DNA from: Paenibacillus sp. J5C2022
Lineage (GTDB): Bacteria > Bacillota > Bacilli > Paenibacillales > Paenibacillaceae
DNA length: 64,000 bases
Direction of reading: 5' to 3'
Assembly (NCBI RefSeq): GCF_025567625.1
Contig: NZ_JAOQJC010000007.1
Span: 124,001 to 188,000, forward strand
In this document: positions 16,801 to 25,517 of the stretch, one piece after another
Layout of the letters: every line of letters begins with the position of its first letter
Numbering within the stretch: position 1 is the first letter of the stretch
The notes under the pieces: generated by a model
Seen by the model: the letters and a program-made list of their open reading frames with translations, nothing else
Database searches by the model: none
Told to the model about the DNA's origin: nothing
Program-made: the position numbers and the translations under genes

Positions 16801-17647
16801 GCGCAAGCACTTCGTCGCCTGGCCGGTCCCACAGTTCCCGGTTGAAAATCTCCACTTCAATCGGTCCATTATAACCGGCAGCTTCTACGGCTGCGCGAAT
16901 GCGTCTGAGCTCGATCACGCCGTCGCCCATCATGCCGCGGCCCATGAGCAGATCCGGAGTGGGCACGATCCAGTCCGATACATGATAGCCGACGATCCGG
17001 CCCGCTGCATCCGCAATGCCTTCGTACAGCTTCGGGTCCCACCATACATGGAACACGTCGATCACGACGCCGACTTGCTCAGGCGCATAAGCGCGAGCGA
17101 CCGCATTCGCTTGTTCCAACGTCACGATGACGGACCGCTCCGCCGCATACATAGGATGCAGCGGTTCGATGCCAAGCCGGATGCCGCAAGACTCGGCGTA
17201 AGGGACAAGCCGTTCAATGCCCGCCTCCACCATCGCGCGGGCTGCGTCAATGTCCCGGTCGGGCGCGGGACCGCAGACGAGCACCAGCGTATCGGCGCCC
17301 AGCTCCGCCGCCTCGTCCACGGCGCGGCGGTTATCGTCGATTCGCGCTTCGCGCTCGGCGGCCGTCGCCGCCGGGAACATGCCGCCGCGGCATAAGCTGG
17401 ATACCTGCAAGCCCGTATCGCGAATGATCCGCCGGCTCTCCTGCAGTCCCGCCTCCGCCACCTTATGCCGCCACAACGCGATCCACGGCACGCCCGCCCT
17501 GACGCAGCCTTCGGCCGCCTCGCGCAGGCTCCAACGGTCTGTCGTAATCTGGTTCAAGCTCAGCCGATCAATCGTCTGCAGCGGTTCCACCTCATGCCGT
17601 CTATGTGTCCGCTCCACTGCCATCTCCTCGCTAGCTGTCCGCTTCAT
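16769..17647 (-). CDS. Sugar phosphate isomerase/epimerase-like TIM barrel protein
   Basis: A 292-residue member of the AP endonuclease 2/xylose isomerase-like barrel family. Features are LVCGPAPDRDIDAARAMV, then RLGIEPLHPMY (metal-binding glutamate), VVIDVFHVWWDP (aspartate and histidine), GYHVSDW and EVEIFNRELW near the end, which together form the usual divalent metal site. It likely isomerises, epimerises or dehydrates a keto sugar. Its ATGA start overlaps the stop of the DUF993 gene by four bases, so the two are coupled. It is the last gene of the catabolic operon and overlaps the convergent FUSC gene. Confidence 0.88.
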   Translation of the reverse strand: MKRTASEEMAVERTHRRHEVEPLQTIDRLSLNQITTDRWSLREAAEGCVRAGVPWIALWRHKVAEAGLQESRRIIRDTGLQVSSLCRGGMFPAATAAEREARIDDNRRAVDEAAELGADTLVLVCGPAPDRDIDAARAMVEAGIERLVPYAESCGIRLGIEPLHPMYAAERSVIVTLEQANAVARAYAPEQVGVVIDVFHVWWDPKLYEGIADAAGRIVGYHVSDWIVPTPDLLMGRGMMGDGVIELRRIRAAVEAAGYNGPIEVEIFNRELWDRPGDEVLALMKERYLEHV

Positions 17648-18834
17648 TGCTCCACCCCCGCAATCGCCAGCACGCGCTTCATCCGCTGCACGGCAAGCTC
17701 CGGATCGGCCAACAAGCCCGCCGCATCGGCCAGCTTGAACAGCTCGGCGAGATGAAGCATCGACCTTGCCCCTTCGGCTCCTCCAACCATGCGGAAGTGA
17801 TTCTGATGGCCGTTCAAATAAGCCATGAACACAATGCCGGTCTTATACGCATAAGTCGGCTTCCGGAAAATATGTCTGGACAACGCGACCGTCGGCTCCA
17901 TGAGGGTGCGATAGCGCCGCAGGTCTCCTCCGTCCAGAGCCTCCAATGCCGCAGATGCCGCAGGTGCGATGGCGTCGAAGATGCCCAGAAGCGCATGGCT
18001 GTAACCCGCTTCATCACCCTCAATGAGCGACGGATAGTTGAAGTCGTCGCCGGTGTACATTTTTACCCCTTCCGGCAGCAGCCGGCGCATTTTAATTTCC
18101 TGCGCTGCGTCGAGCAGCGATATTTTGATGCCGTCCACCTTGTCCGCATGGCTGTGAATGACGCGAAGGCACACGTCCATTGCACTTGCCGTATCGTCGT
18201 AGCCCCAGTAGCCTGCAAGAGCGGGATCGAACATGTCGCCGAGCCAATGTAGGATGACAGGCCAGGATACTTGGCTCAAGATCGCGCCGTATACGCGCTC
18301 GTAATCGTCCGGTCCCTGCGCGCAAGCGGCAAGAGCACGGCTCGCCATCAGAATGATTCTTCCGCCGCGCTCCTCGACGAAGCTGCACTGCTCCTCGTAT
18401 GCGGCAATGACGTCCTCCACCTTGACCGACGGCCCCGGCGGAAGATGATCGGTTCCCGCACCGCAAGCGACCGTACCGCCTACCGCTTCGGCTTCCCGTA
18501 TGGAACGGGCGATCAATTCCTGCGCGCGCGACCAATCCAGCCCCATTCCGCGCTGTGCCGTGTCCATCGCCTCCGCCACTGCGAAGCCCAGCGACCAGAG
18601 ATGGCGGCGGTACGCCATCGTCGCCTCCCAGTCGATGGAGACGTCGTGCAGCGGATCGTACGCGGCAAGCGGGTCGCAGACGACATGTGCCGCGGCATAA
18701 GCGATCCTGCTCTGGAAGCGGCCGCCGCTCCCTCGCTGCGCTTCATGCCCACTAGTGAATACGGGTGCTGTGTGGTTCAATGTGTAGGGGTGAACCGTGC
18801 CGCCGGCTGCCGGCAGTTGCAATACGCTGGTCAT
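17644..18834 (-). CDS. DUF993 family protein (DHDPS/aldolase-like TIM barrel)
   Basis: A 396-residue protein that matches my memory of the DUF993 group, distant relatives of dihydrodipicolinate synthase. The barrel can be followed through VACGAGTDHLPPGPS, RIILMASRALAACAQ, WPVILHWLGDMFDP, VDGIKISLLDAAQE (candidate Schiff-base lysine in GIKIS) and VKMYTGDDFNYP. Such barrels cleave or form carbon-carbon bonds in keto acids. The true substrate is not known to me. GGAGG lies ten bases before the ATG. It is flanked by an oxidoreductase 12 bases upstream and the isomerase overlapping downstream, suggesting an oxidise, rearrange and cleave route for a sugar or cyclitol. Confidence 0.82.
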   Translation of the reverse strand: MTSVLQLPAAGGTVHPYTLNHTAPVFTSGHEAQRGSGGRFQSRIAYAAAHVVCDPLAAYDPLHDVSIDWEATMAYRRHLWSLGFAVAEAMDTAQRGMGLDWSRAQELIARSIREAEAVGGTVACGAGTDHLPPGPSVKVEDVIAAYEEQCSFVEERGGRIILMASRALAACAQGPDDYERVYGAILSQVSWPVILHWLGDMFDPALAGYWGYDDTASAMDVCLRVIHSHADKVDGIKISLLDAAQEIKMRRLLPEGVKMYTGDDFNYPSLIEGDEAGYSHALLGIFDAIAPAASAALEALDGGDLRRYRTLMEPTVALSRHIFRKPTYAYKTGIVFMAYLNGHQNHFRMVGGAEGARSMLHLAELFKLADAAGLLADPELAVQRMKRVLAIAGVEQ

Positions 18835-18846
18835 CTTCCATCCCTC

Positions 18847-19998
18847 CTATAGCGTCAATTCCGGCACGTCGACGAAGCGGCGCTCCCGCCACGATTGAAG
18901 CCCCAGGTCCGACATCTGCGTCCCCTTCGCTCCCTCCAGAAGATCCCACGGGAACGGCGAGTCCGTCACAACATGCTTCAGGAACATTTCCCACTGCACC
19001 TTGAAGCCGTTGTCGAACGAAGCGTTGTCCGGAACTTCCTGCCACTGCTCCACGAATCGAATCGGATTGGGGATGTCCGGATTCCAGACCGGCTTCGGCG
19101 TATTGATCCGATGCTGCGTCTTGCAATCGCGCAAGCCTGCCACGGCGCTTCCTTCCGTACCGTCCACCTGAATGGTCAGCAGATCCTCACGATTGACCCG
19201 CACCGCCCAAGAAGAGTTCGCCTGCACGACAATATCCCCTTCCAGCAGGAAGGTGGCGTATGCAGCATCGTCGGCTGTACAGGCATACCGCTCTCCCTTC
19301 TCATCCACCCGCTCCGGTATATGCGTCGTCCCGTAGCAGGATACCGCCTTCACCTCGCCGAACAGGTTATCCAGCACATATCGCCAGTGCGCGAACATGT
19401 CCACAATAATGCCGCCGCCGTCTTCCTTCCGATAGTTCCACGACGGACGCTGGCCGGGCTGCCAGTCCCCTTCGAACACCCAGTAGCCGAACTCCATGCG
19501 CACAGACAATATTTTCCCGAAGAAGCCGGCATCGATCAATCGCTTCAGCTTCAGCAGCCCCGGCAGGAACAGCTTGTCCTGCACTACCCCGTTCTTCACG
19601 CCCTTCTCCCGGGCTAGCCGGGCCAAGCGAAGCGATTCCTCCAGATTCGTAGCGGTAGGCTTCTCGCAATATATATGCTTGCCCGCAGCAATGGCGCGCT
19701 CTACGCCGGCCGCCCGCTGCACCGTCGTCTGGGAGTCGAAGTAGATCACATTATGAGAATCGGCCAGACAGGCGTCCAGATCCGTGCTCCATCGCGAGAT
19801 GCCGTGCTTCTCCGCCAGCGCTTGCACCTTATGCGCCTGCCTGCCCACCAGAACGGGGTCCGGCATGATCACATCGCCATCCGGCAGCACGATGCCGCCT
19901 TCCTCCCGAATTGCCTTGATTGACCGGATCAGATGCTGATTCGTCCCCATACGCCCCGTTACGCCATTCATAATGATTCCGACTTGAATTATTCCCAT
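18847..19998 (-). CDS. Gfo/Idh/MocA family oxidoreductase
   Basis: A 383-residue NAD(P)-dependent dehydrogenase. The Rossmann loop at residues 6-20 reads GIIMNGVTGRMGTNQHL, a longer form than the usual GxGxxG. The family motif EKPTA (IYCEKPTATNLEES) carries the catalytic lysine, followed by GGGIIVDMFAHWRYVLD with the catalytic aspartate and histidine. It probably oxidises a hydroxyl of a sugar, glycoside or inositol to a ketone. AAGGAGAGGG precedes the ATG. It is the first enzyme gene of the operon, 112 bases after the AraC regulator gene. Confidence 0.92.
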   Translation of the reverse strand: MGIIQVGIIMNGVTGRMGTNQHLIRSIKAIREEGGIVLPDGDVIMPDPVLVGRQAHKVQALAEKHGISRWSTDLDACLADSHNVIYFDSQTTVQRAAGVERAIAAGKHIYCEKPTATNLEESLRLARLAREKGVKNGVVQDKLFLPGLLKLKRLIDAGFFGKILSVRMEFGYWVFEGDWQPGQRPSWNYRKEDGGGIIVDMFAHWRYVLDNLFGEVKAVSCYGTTHIPERVDEKGERYACTADDAAYATFLLEGDIVVQANSSWAVRVNREDLLTIQVDGTEGSAVAGLRDCKTQHRINTPKPVWNPDIPNPIRFVEQWQEVPDNASFDNGFKVQWEMFLKHVVTDSPFPWDLLEGAKGTQMSDLGLQSWRERRFVDVPELTL

Positions 19999-20110
19999 AT
20001 GAAAATCCCTCTCCTTCGGCTTGATTTTCTTTATCCTACCGGAAGAGAGGGACCCTGTCTTATCGTATTGCGATTGCTTTTCTCATATTCGGAAGCGGTC
20101 GCTTTCCGCA

Positions 20111-20908
20111 TTACTCCGCAGCTCCGTGTTGCTGCTGCAGCCTGTATTTGTGGGGAGACATGCCTGCGCTGTTTTTGAACGCACGGTAGAAGGCGGGAAC
20201 CGATTCGTACCCGATCTCGAAGCAGATCGATGCAATCTCTCCTTCCGTCTCCGCCAGCAGCTTCTTGGCCACTCCGATTCGAACCTCCGTCAAATAATGC
20301 ATCGGCGTCTGATGGTACTGCTTCTTGAAGATCGTCGTCGTATGGCGGGTGCTTACCCCCAGCTTGTAAGCCAGATCCCGCAGCGTCAGCGGCTCGTAAT
20401 AATGGGAGTCGATATAGTCTCTGATCCGTTCCGCACGAAGCCCGTCCGCATCCGTAACCAGAGCGGATTGCTCCGCTCTGGCCAGCAACAGCAGCATCGC
20501 CTGCAGATGAATGCGCAGCGCCCATTCGCTGAACGCATCCATTCGCTTCTGCTCGAACAGCGCCTTGCGCAGCAAGAGCCGCAGTTCACCCGCAGCCATG
20601 ACGTTCAGCTTCATATGCATCGGACTTGTCCACGGCTTCTGCAAGCCTTGCGGCATCGCATGTTCACCTGCGCTCTCCTTGTCGTAAGCCAGCACCAGCA
20701 AGGTTAAGCCATTGTCCGATGCGACGCTGTGGGAAGCATGCGGCGGGATGACGGCGGCATGGCCTGCGCCAAGAGGGCGGCTCTTGCCGTCCAGCCGCAA
20801 TGCGCCCTCCCCTTCAATAACGTACAGCAATTGATAGTAATCGTGCATATGCTCCTTGATCGTATACCCTTGCAGATGCTTGGCCTCGTAGCAATGAATG
20901 CCGTTCAT
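20111..20908 (-). CDS. AraC-family transcriptional regulator with cupin domain
   Basis: A 265-residue regulator. Residues 10-95 form an N-terminal cupin (HMHDYYQLLYVIEGEGALRL and AAVIPPHASHSV), and residues about 160-258 carry the two HTH motifs (LTLRDLAYKLGVSTRHTTTI and IASICFEIGYESVPAFYRAF). These proteins usually activate sugar catabolic genes when ligand binds the cupin. AAGGAGG lies about ten bases before the ATG. It sits 29 bases downstream of the hybrid kinase and upstream of the Gfo/DUF993/isomerase genes on the same strand, so it is the likely activator of that operon. Confidence 0.92.
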   Translation of the reverse strand: MNGIHCYEAKHLQGYTIKEHMHDYYQLLYVIEGEGALRLDGKSRPLGAGHAAVIPPHASHSVASDNGLTLLVLAYDKESAGEHAMPQGLQKPWTSPMHMKLNVMAAGELRLLLRKALFEQKRMDAFSEWALRIHLQAMLLLLARAEQSALVTDADGLRAERIRDYIDSHYYEPLTLRDLAYKLGVSTRHTTTIFKKQYHQTPMHYLTEVRIGVAKKLLAETEGEIASICFEIGYESVPAFYRAFKNSAGMSPHKYRLQQQHGAAE

Positions 20909-20937
20909 GCATCGGACCTCCTTCTCCAGTCCCCGCT

Positions 20938-23900
20938 TTATACGTTCGGAATACGGATGATGATCGTCGTGCCTTTCCCCTGCTCGCTTTCGATCTCCAG
21001 CCCAACGCCGTAATGATTGCGCAGCCTGCGTTCGATATTGATCAGACCTACACCGCCGCCTGAGTGCGTGTGCCGCCTGTCCCCCAGATGCGCAAGCACA
21101 TCTGCGGAAATTCCGATTCCATCATCGGTAATTGCAATGTACAGCCGGGCTTCGTCACGCCGCATAGACAATCGCACCTCTCCGCCCTCCACCTTGCCCA
21201 TAATGCCGTGCCTTACGGCATTCTCGACCAGCGGCTGAATAATGAGGGGCGGTATCTGGCCATCGAGCCCTTCCTCCACATCCATCACCATCCGCAGCCG
21301 GTCGCCGAATCGCGCCTTCTCGATCATGAGATAGGAATGCACCAGCTCCAGCTCTTGACGAATCGGAATAAGCTTGTCCCGGTTATGGAAGTCGAAGCTG
21401 TGGCGCAGGAACAGACTGAGCTCGACCAGCAAGCTTTGCGCCTTGCCAATATCCTTATAGCTGACCGATAGAATTGTAGAGAAGGCATTGAATAGGAAAT
21501 GCGGCTTGATCTGCGCTTGCAGGAAAGCCATCTCGGAGCTGATCAGCTCGCTAATGGACGTCTTCATGCTAAGCAGCGTCCGGATACGGGCCCGCAGCTC
21601 TCCCGCCTCAACCGGCTTGCTCAAGAAGTCGTTCACGCCCGCATCGAACGCAGCCAGCTTATCCTCCGGCCTGCTTCTTGCTGTCAGCAATAGCACAGGA
21701 AGCTCGGACAGAGGGTAACGCTTGCGGATAGCCCGGCACACCTCATAGCCGGTCAATCCCGGCATCATCAGATCAAGCACAGCGAGATCGATGCGGTGAT
21801 TGCTCTCCAGCGCCTCCAGCGCCTTGGTGCCATCGGGCACGGCTATCACCTGGCAGTTGTCGGCAGTCAGCAGATGATGCAGCACCTGACGATTGACGGG
21901 ATCGTCGTCGGCGACAAGAATCGTATAGGCATTCTCGTCCTTCGACAATAACACATCCTGCGGAAGAATCTCCATCCTGCCCGCAGCCGCTTCCCTCATG
22001 TCCGGCGGATACTCCGCCGGCTCCTCCACTCTCTCCATCTGCGCCCCTGCCGCAGACTGTTCGTCCTTCTGTCGTGCGAGCGGAATCGTGAAGGTGAACA
22101 CAGAGCCTTTATTCACTTGCGACGATGCTCGGATCGTACCGCCATGCAGCTCTACCAGCTGCTTGGACACGGAGAGGCCAAGACCCGTTCCGCCGTAGGA
22201 AGCGTCTCCTTGCTCGTAGGAATCGAAGATGCTGTGAAGCTTGCTGCCGACAATGCCGATGCCCGTATCATGAACGGCAATGACCGCCATGCCGCCTCTC
22301 TCGTAGGCTTCCACCCGAATCTCTCCGGACTTCGTGAACTTCAATGCATTGCCCACGAGATTGTACATAATCTGCAGCACCCTGTCTTCATCCGCGTAGA
22401 TCCAGGTCGGGCGGGCGGGCAAGCCGCTGACTAGCCGAATATCCTTATCGCCGGCCAAGAAGCGGAACATATCCAGCACGACTTGAACGAGCGGCCCCAA
22501 TTCCACCTCCGTCCTTCTGAGCGCGAGCGTTCCATTCTTCATCTTGGACATGTCCAAAATATCGTTAATGAGATTGGACAGACGTCTGGAGACGGAGATA
22601 ATCGTGCCGACGTTGTGCTTCTCCGCCGTATTCAGCCGATCGGAAGCCCGCTCAAGCACCGATTGGGACAAATTGATGATCCCATGGAGAGGCGTGCGAA
22701 GCTCATGGGAGGTGTTGGCAAGAAACTCATCCTTCATCCGGTCCAGCGACAGCAGCTTCTCCGATAGCGTCTCCACCGTACTGAACGCGTGGGAGAAACG
22801 TCTGGCGAGCTCCGTCGCCTCGATCACGATTAGCGCGAATACGCCAATAAGAAAGTACTGCCTCCCCAGCCAATGGTACGAATTGGGATACTCCAGCAGC
22901 AAGATATCGTGGAACATGGCCGACATGAGTATGATCGCCCCGACGACCTGCAGCATGGCGCCGCTTCGCTTCCTCTTGACGGCAAGCATCAACCCGTATA
23001 AATAGTACAAGCAGCTGGCCAGTATGAATAGATGATACATATTCGTCCAGCGTGTATACCATTCCAATGGGGTCGCAATGACCGACAGCATAAAGAGGCA
23101 GCTGACGATCGTCATTCCCCTATTGACCTTGTGCGAGAATTCCTCCGGATACAGCTCGCGTATGAACATGGCCGTAAGCGTCATTCCGCCGTAATAGGTC
23201 ATATATTCAATAAAGACAAGCGTTCTGATCGAAAGATCCGGCAGCAGGTGAAGCAGGAACATATCCTTCATTGCCAATGTCCGGAATACAACGACTAAGC
23301 AGATCAGCCCGAAGTAAAGAGCGGAACGGTTGTTGCGGCGCAGCAAGAAGACAATGATATGATAGAGACCGATCATGAACGTGCTTCCTACGATGAACAT
23401 GCTAACCGCGAACTGTTCCTTGTTCCGGCTCGCGATGCCCTCCTCCGTTCCGAGCTCGATGGCGAACCACATGCCCCCGCGGGCATATATATAGTTGGAG
23501 ATCTGTACAATAATATCGAAATCTTCCGCCGGGGGCTGGAACGTAATCGATTGCGGCTTGTATGCTGCCTCGGCCCGCTCCCGATCTTCCGCCACCTTGC
23601 CGTTGACGGCCACACTTTCCCTGTTGATCATAATGTTGTATGCCGTAGACATGATCGGAATTTTCAATGCCAGATTCGGAAGATTGCCGTCTGTCTTCAC
23701 CCTCAGGCGATAAGTCGCATATCCATAGCCGGGCAAGCTGCGGCCATCTATTTCATACTGATTCCACACACTGGGCACATTCGCATACATGGCGTTCGGC
23801 ATTGGGGCATTGCCGGAAAAGTCATGACCGGCAAGCAATTGCTGCCAATAGAAGCTCCATTGTCCTGCCAGCATAATCACTTTCGTGTGCTCGTAATCCC

Positions 23901-24042
23901 ACTTCGTCAGATCCAGCTCACCCTGTTCAACTGTTATCGCCGGCTGCCTGGCGACGTTGCCGCTGATGATGAAGCTTCCGACTGCAGTTGCTGCGATCAT
24001 CACCAGAATGACGATCAGAACGGTTCTCTTATGCTTAACCAT
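20938..24042 (-). CDS. Hybrid sensor histidine kinase with receiver and second LytS/YesM-type kinase module
   Basis: A 1034-residue membrane kinase. After one helix (residues 7-27) comes an outside domain (about 35-200) like the GH2 sugar-binding jelly roll (LAGQWSFYWQQL, GYGYATYRLRV), then seven helices of the 7TMR-DISM type (about 205-400), HisKA with SHELRTPLHG, HATPase, a receiver with phospho-acceptor near Asp757 (AVLDLMMPG), and finally a YesM/LytS-type kinase with IKPHFLFNAFS near 847 and an ATPase domain to the end. Two kinase types in one chain is notable. I chose ATG 24042 after GAGGGAAGTG; the 56 codons upstream in frame lack a ribosome site and run into the previous terminator region. 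It may sense a carbohydrate and act with the AraC gene 29 bases downstream. Confidence 0.9.
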   Translation of the reverse strand: MVKHKRTVLIVILVMIAATAVGSFIISGNVARQPAITVEQGELDLTKWDYEHTKVIMLAGQWSFYWQQLLAGHDFSGNAPMPNAMYANVPSVWNQYEIDGRSLPGYGYATYRLRVKTDGNLPNLALKIPIMSTAYNIMINRESVAVNGKVAEDRERAEAAYKPQSITFQPPAEDFDIIVQISNYIYARGGMWFAIELGTEEGIASRNKEQFAVSMFIVGSTFMIGLYHIIVFLLRRNNRSALYFGLICLVVVFRTLAMKDMFLLHLLPDLSIRTLVFIEYMTYYGGMTLTAMFIRELYPEEFSHKVNRGMTIVSCLFMLSVIATPLEWYTRWTNMYHLFILASCLYYLYGLMLAVKRKRSGAMLQVVGAIILMSAMFHDILLLEYPNSYHWLGRQYFLIGVFALIVIEATELARRFSHAFSTVETLSEKLLSLDRMKDEFLANTSHELRTPLHGIINLSQSVLERASDRLNTAEKHNVGTIISVSRRLSNLINDILDMSKMKNGTLALRRTEVELGPLVQVVLDMFRFLAGDKDIRLVSGLPARPTWIYADEDRVLQIMYNLVGNALKFTKSGEIRVEAYERGGMAVIAVHDTGIGIVGSKLHSIFDSYEQGDASYGGTGLGLSVSKQLVELHGGTIRASSQVNKGSVFTFTIPLARQKDEQSAAGAQMERVEEPAEYPPDMREAAAGRMEILPQDVLLSKDENAYTILVADDDPVNRQVLHHLLTADNCQVIAVPDGTKALEALESNHRIDLAVLDLMMPGLTGYEVCRAIRKRYPLSELPVLLLTARSRPEDKLAAFDAGVNDFLSKPVEAGELRARIRTLLSMKTSISELISSEMAFLQAQIKPHFLFNAFSTILSVSYKDIGKAQSLLVELSLFLRHSFDFHNRDKLIPIRQELELVHSYLMIEKARFGDRLRMVMDVEEGLDGQIPPLIIQPLVENAVRHGIMGKVEGGEVRLSMRRDEARLYIAITDDGIGISADVLAHLGDRRHTHSGGGVGLINIERRLRNHYGVGLEIESEQGKGTTIIIRIPNV

Positions 24043-24144
24043 TATGCACTTCCCTCTGTTAGAACGTAGCTTGTAATCTTCTCCCGCTACAATGTCGTAT
24101 CTATTGGAAGTATACCATGTCCTGTCTCGCACCAACACGAAAAA

Positions 24145-24181
24145 CCCGAAACAAAAGCTGCGGCAGCAGCCTTGTTCCGGG
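24145..24181 (-). terminator. Rho-independent terminator after the esterase gene
   Basis: On the minus strand CCCGGAACAAGGCTGC pairs through a short loop with GCAGCTTTTGTTTCGGG (a bulge and wobble pairs), followed by five T. It lies 40 bases after the esterase stop and separates it from the hybrid kinase gene. Confidence 0.75.
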
Positions 24182-24220
24182 CTTGAACGAGCATAATCCA
24201 GACCTTTCAATGAGCGATCG

Positions 24221-25177
24221 CTATTTCAAGAAAAATGCAAGAGTGCGATCGGATGCGCCGGGCAGACCTTCATGCCCGAAGTCGGGATAAATGACAAGGT
24301 CCTTCGGCGCGGTTATTTTGTTATACGCTGCGAATTGCGTAGACGGCGGACAGACTGTATCCATCATCCCCACGAACATGAGCACTTCTCCGCGTATGCG
24401 ATCTGCCAAATACTGCAGGTCGATGTAACCCAGCTTCTCGAACACCTCGTCCTCACGCTCATGCGTCGGATCGAAGTGACGGAAGTACGTGCGAAGCTCT
24501 TCATAGGCATCCTTCGCCAAATCCATCTCCCATACGCGCTTATAGTCGCATAGAAACGGATACTGAGGCGCGAGCTTCTTCACTCTCGGCTCCAGAGCGG
24601 CGCATGCGATGGTCAGCGCCCCGCCTTGCGAACCGCCCGCTGCATATACTCGTTCCGGGTCGACCTCGGGAAGACCGAGGGCAATGCCCGCTAATTGAGC
24701 CGTATCCAGATAAATGTGACGGAACAGCAGATTGTCGGGATGGTCGTCCAATCCGCGAATAATATGGCCGCGTTGCGTATTGCCCTTCACGCCGCCCACA
24801 TCCTCGGAAGAACCGCCTTGGCCGCGGCAATCCATGGCGAGCACGGAGAAGCCCAGCGACGCATAAGACAGCTTGGCGGACCAGTCTCCGGCATGACCCG
24901 TATAGCCATGGAACAGGACGACCGCCGGATGAGGCTCCTGCACGCCTTTCGGACGGACATAGTGGGCGTGGATGCGAGCTCCCCGCACTCCTGTGAAGTA
25001 TAAGTCGAAGCATTCCGCATTCGGTGTCTGGAAGGAGCTTGGCACCATTTCAAGCTGCGGATCTACAGCACGCAGCTCCGCCAGCGCCCGGTCCCAGTAC
25101 GCATCGAAATCAGCGGGACGGGGGTTCCTTCCCGTATACGCTTTCAGCTTCTCGAGCGGCATATCTACTAACGGCAT
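24221..25177 (-). CDS. Acetylxylan esterase / cephalosporin-C deacetylase (CE7 family)
   Basis: A 318-residue alpha/beta hydrolase. The N-terminus MPLVDMPLEKLKAYTG is the family signature start. The oxyanion/RGQ motif is CRGQGGSS (about 118-124), the nucleophile is Ser183 in GGSQGG, the acid is in GMMDTVCPPST and the histidine is in FGHEGLPG near the end. CE7 enzymes are cytoplasmic and remove acetyl groups from short xylo-oligosaccharides or related compounds. The open frame extends upstream to 25231 but ATG 25177 gives the family N-terminus. It is divergent from gapB and fits a plant-polysaccharide-using lifestyle. Confidence 0.93.
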   Translation of the reverse strand: MPLVDMPLEKLKAYTGRNPRPADFDAYWDRALAELRAVDPQLEMVPSSFQTPNAECFDLYFTGVRGARIHAHYVRPKGVQEPHPAVVLFHGYTGHAGDWSAKLSYASLGFSVLAMDCRGQGGSSEDVGGVKGNTQRGHIIRGLDDHPDNLLFRHIYLDTAQLAGIALGLPEVDPERVYAAGGSQGGALTIACAALEPRVKKLAPQYPFLCDYKRVWEMDLAKDAYEELRTYFRHFDPTHEREDEVFEKLGYIDLQYLADRIRGEVLMFVGMMDTVCPPSTQFAAYNKITAPKDLVIYPDFGHEGLPGASDRTLAFFLK

Positions 25178-25404
25178 TGTAAGGTCAATCCTTTCGATAG
25201 GTAATACACCCATTCTACTAGCTGCTAACATTTTTTACTATTGCTATTTTTACCGTTTTTCCGCTTCAATTCATCATTTTGGACGCTTTTCGCCATTGTT
25301 CCAAGGCTACATGGCCTAATTCCGCATCTTTTGTCCACTTTCCTCGCATTAATCGCTTTCCAGCCCATTTCGCATACCTGACAGCCGCTCTTCCTCACAG
25401 ACAC

Positions 25405-25465
25405 ATATATTACATCATATATCCAAAAATAACCCTTGATATATTACATCATATATATTTATAAT
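25405..25465 (+). promoter_or_regulatory. gapB promoter with two identical operator-like repeats
   Basis: TTGATA (25436-25441) and TATAAT (25460-25465) with an 18-base spacer form a strong promoter. The 18-mer ATATATTACATCATATAT occurs twice, at 25405-25422 and 25439-25456, 34 bases apart start to start. The second copy overlaps the -35 and fills the spacer, the place for a repressor site. Each copy has ATATAT arms around a 6-base centre. Confidence 0.65.
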
Positions 25466-25517
25466 ACAGTTACAAACAGAATAAATGACTCACATTTACT
25501 GATCAAGGGGGATTATT

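Noticed and set aside
24043-24210. N-terminal extension of the hybrid kinase
   Set aside because: The extra 56 codons lack a ribosome site and lead into the terminator of the esterase gene; ATG 24042 begins right before the first membrane helix and has a good site.
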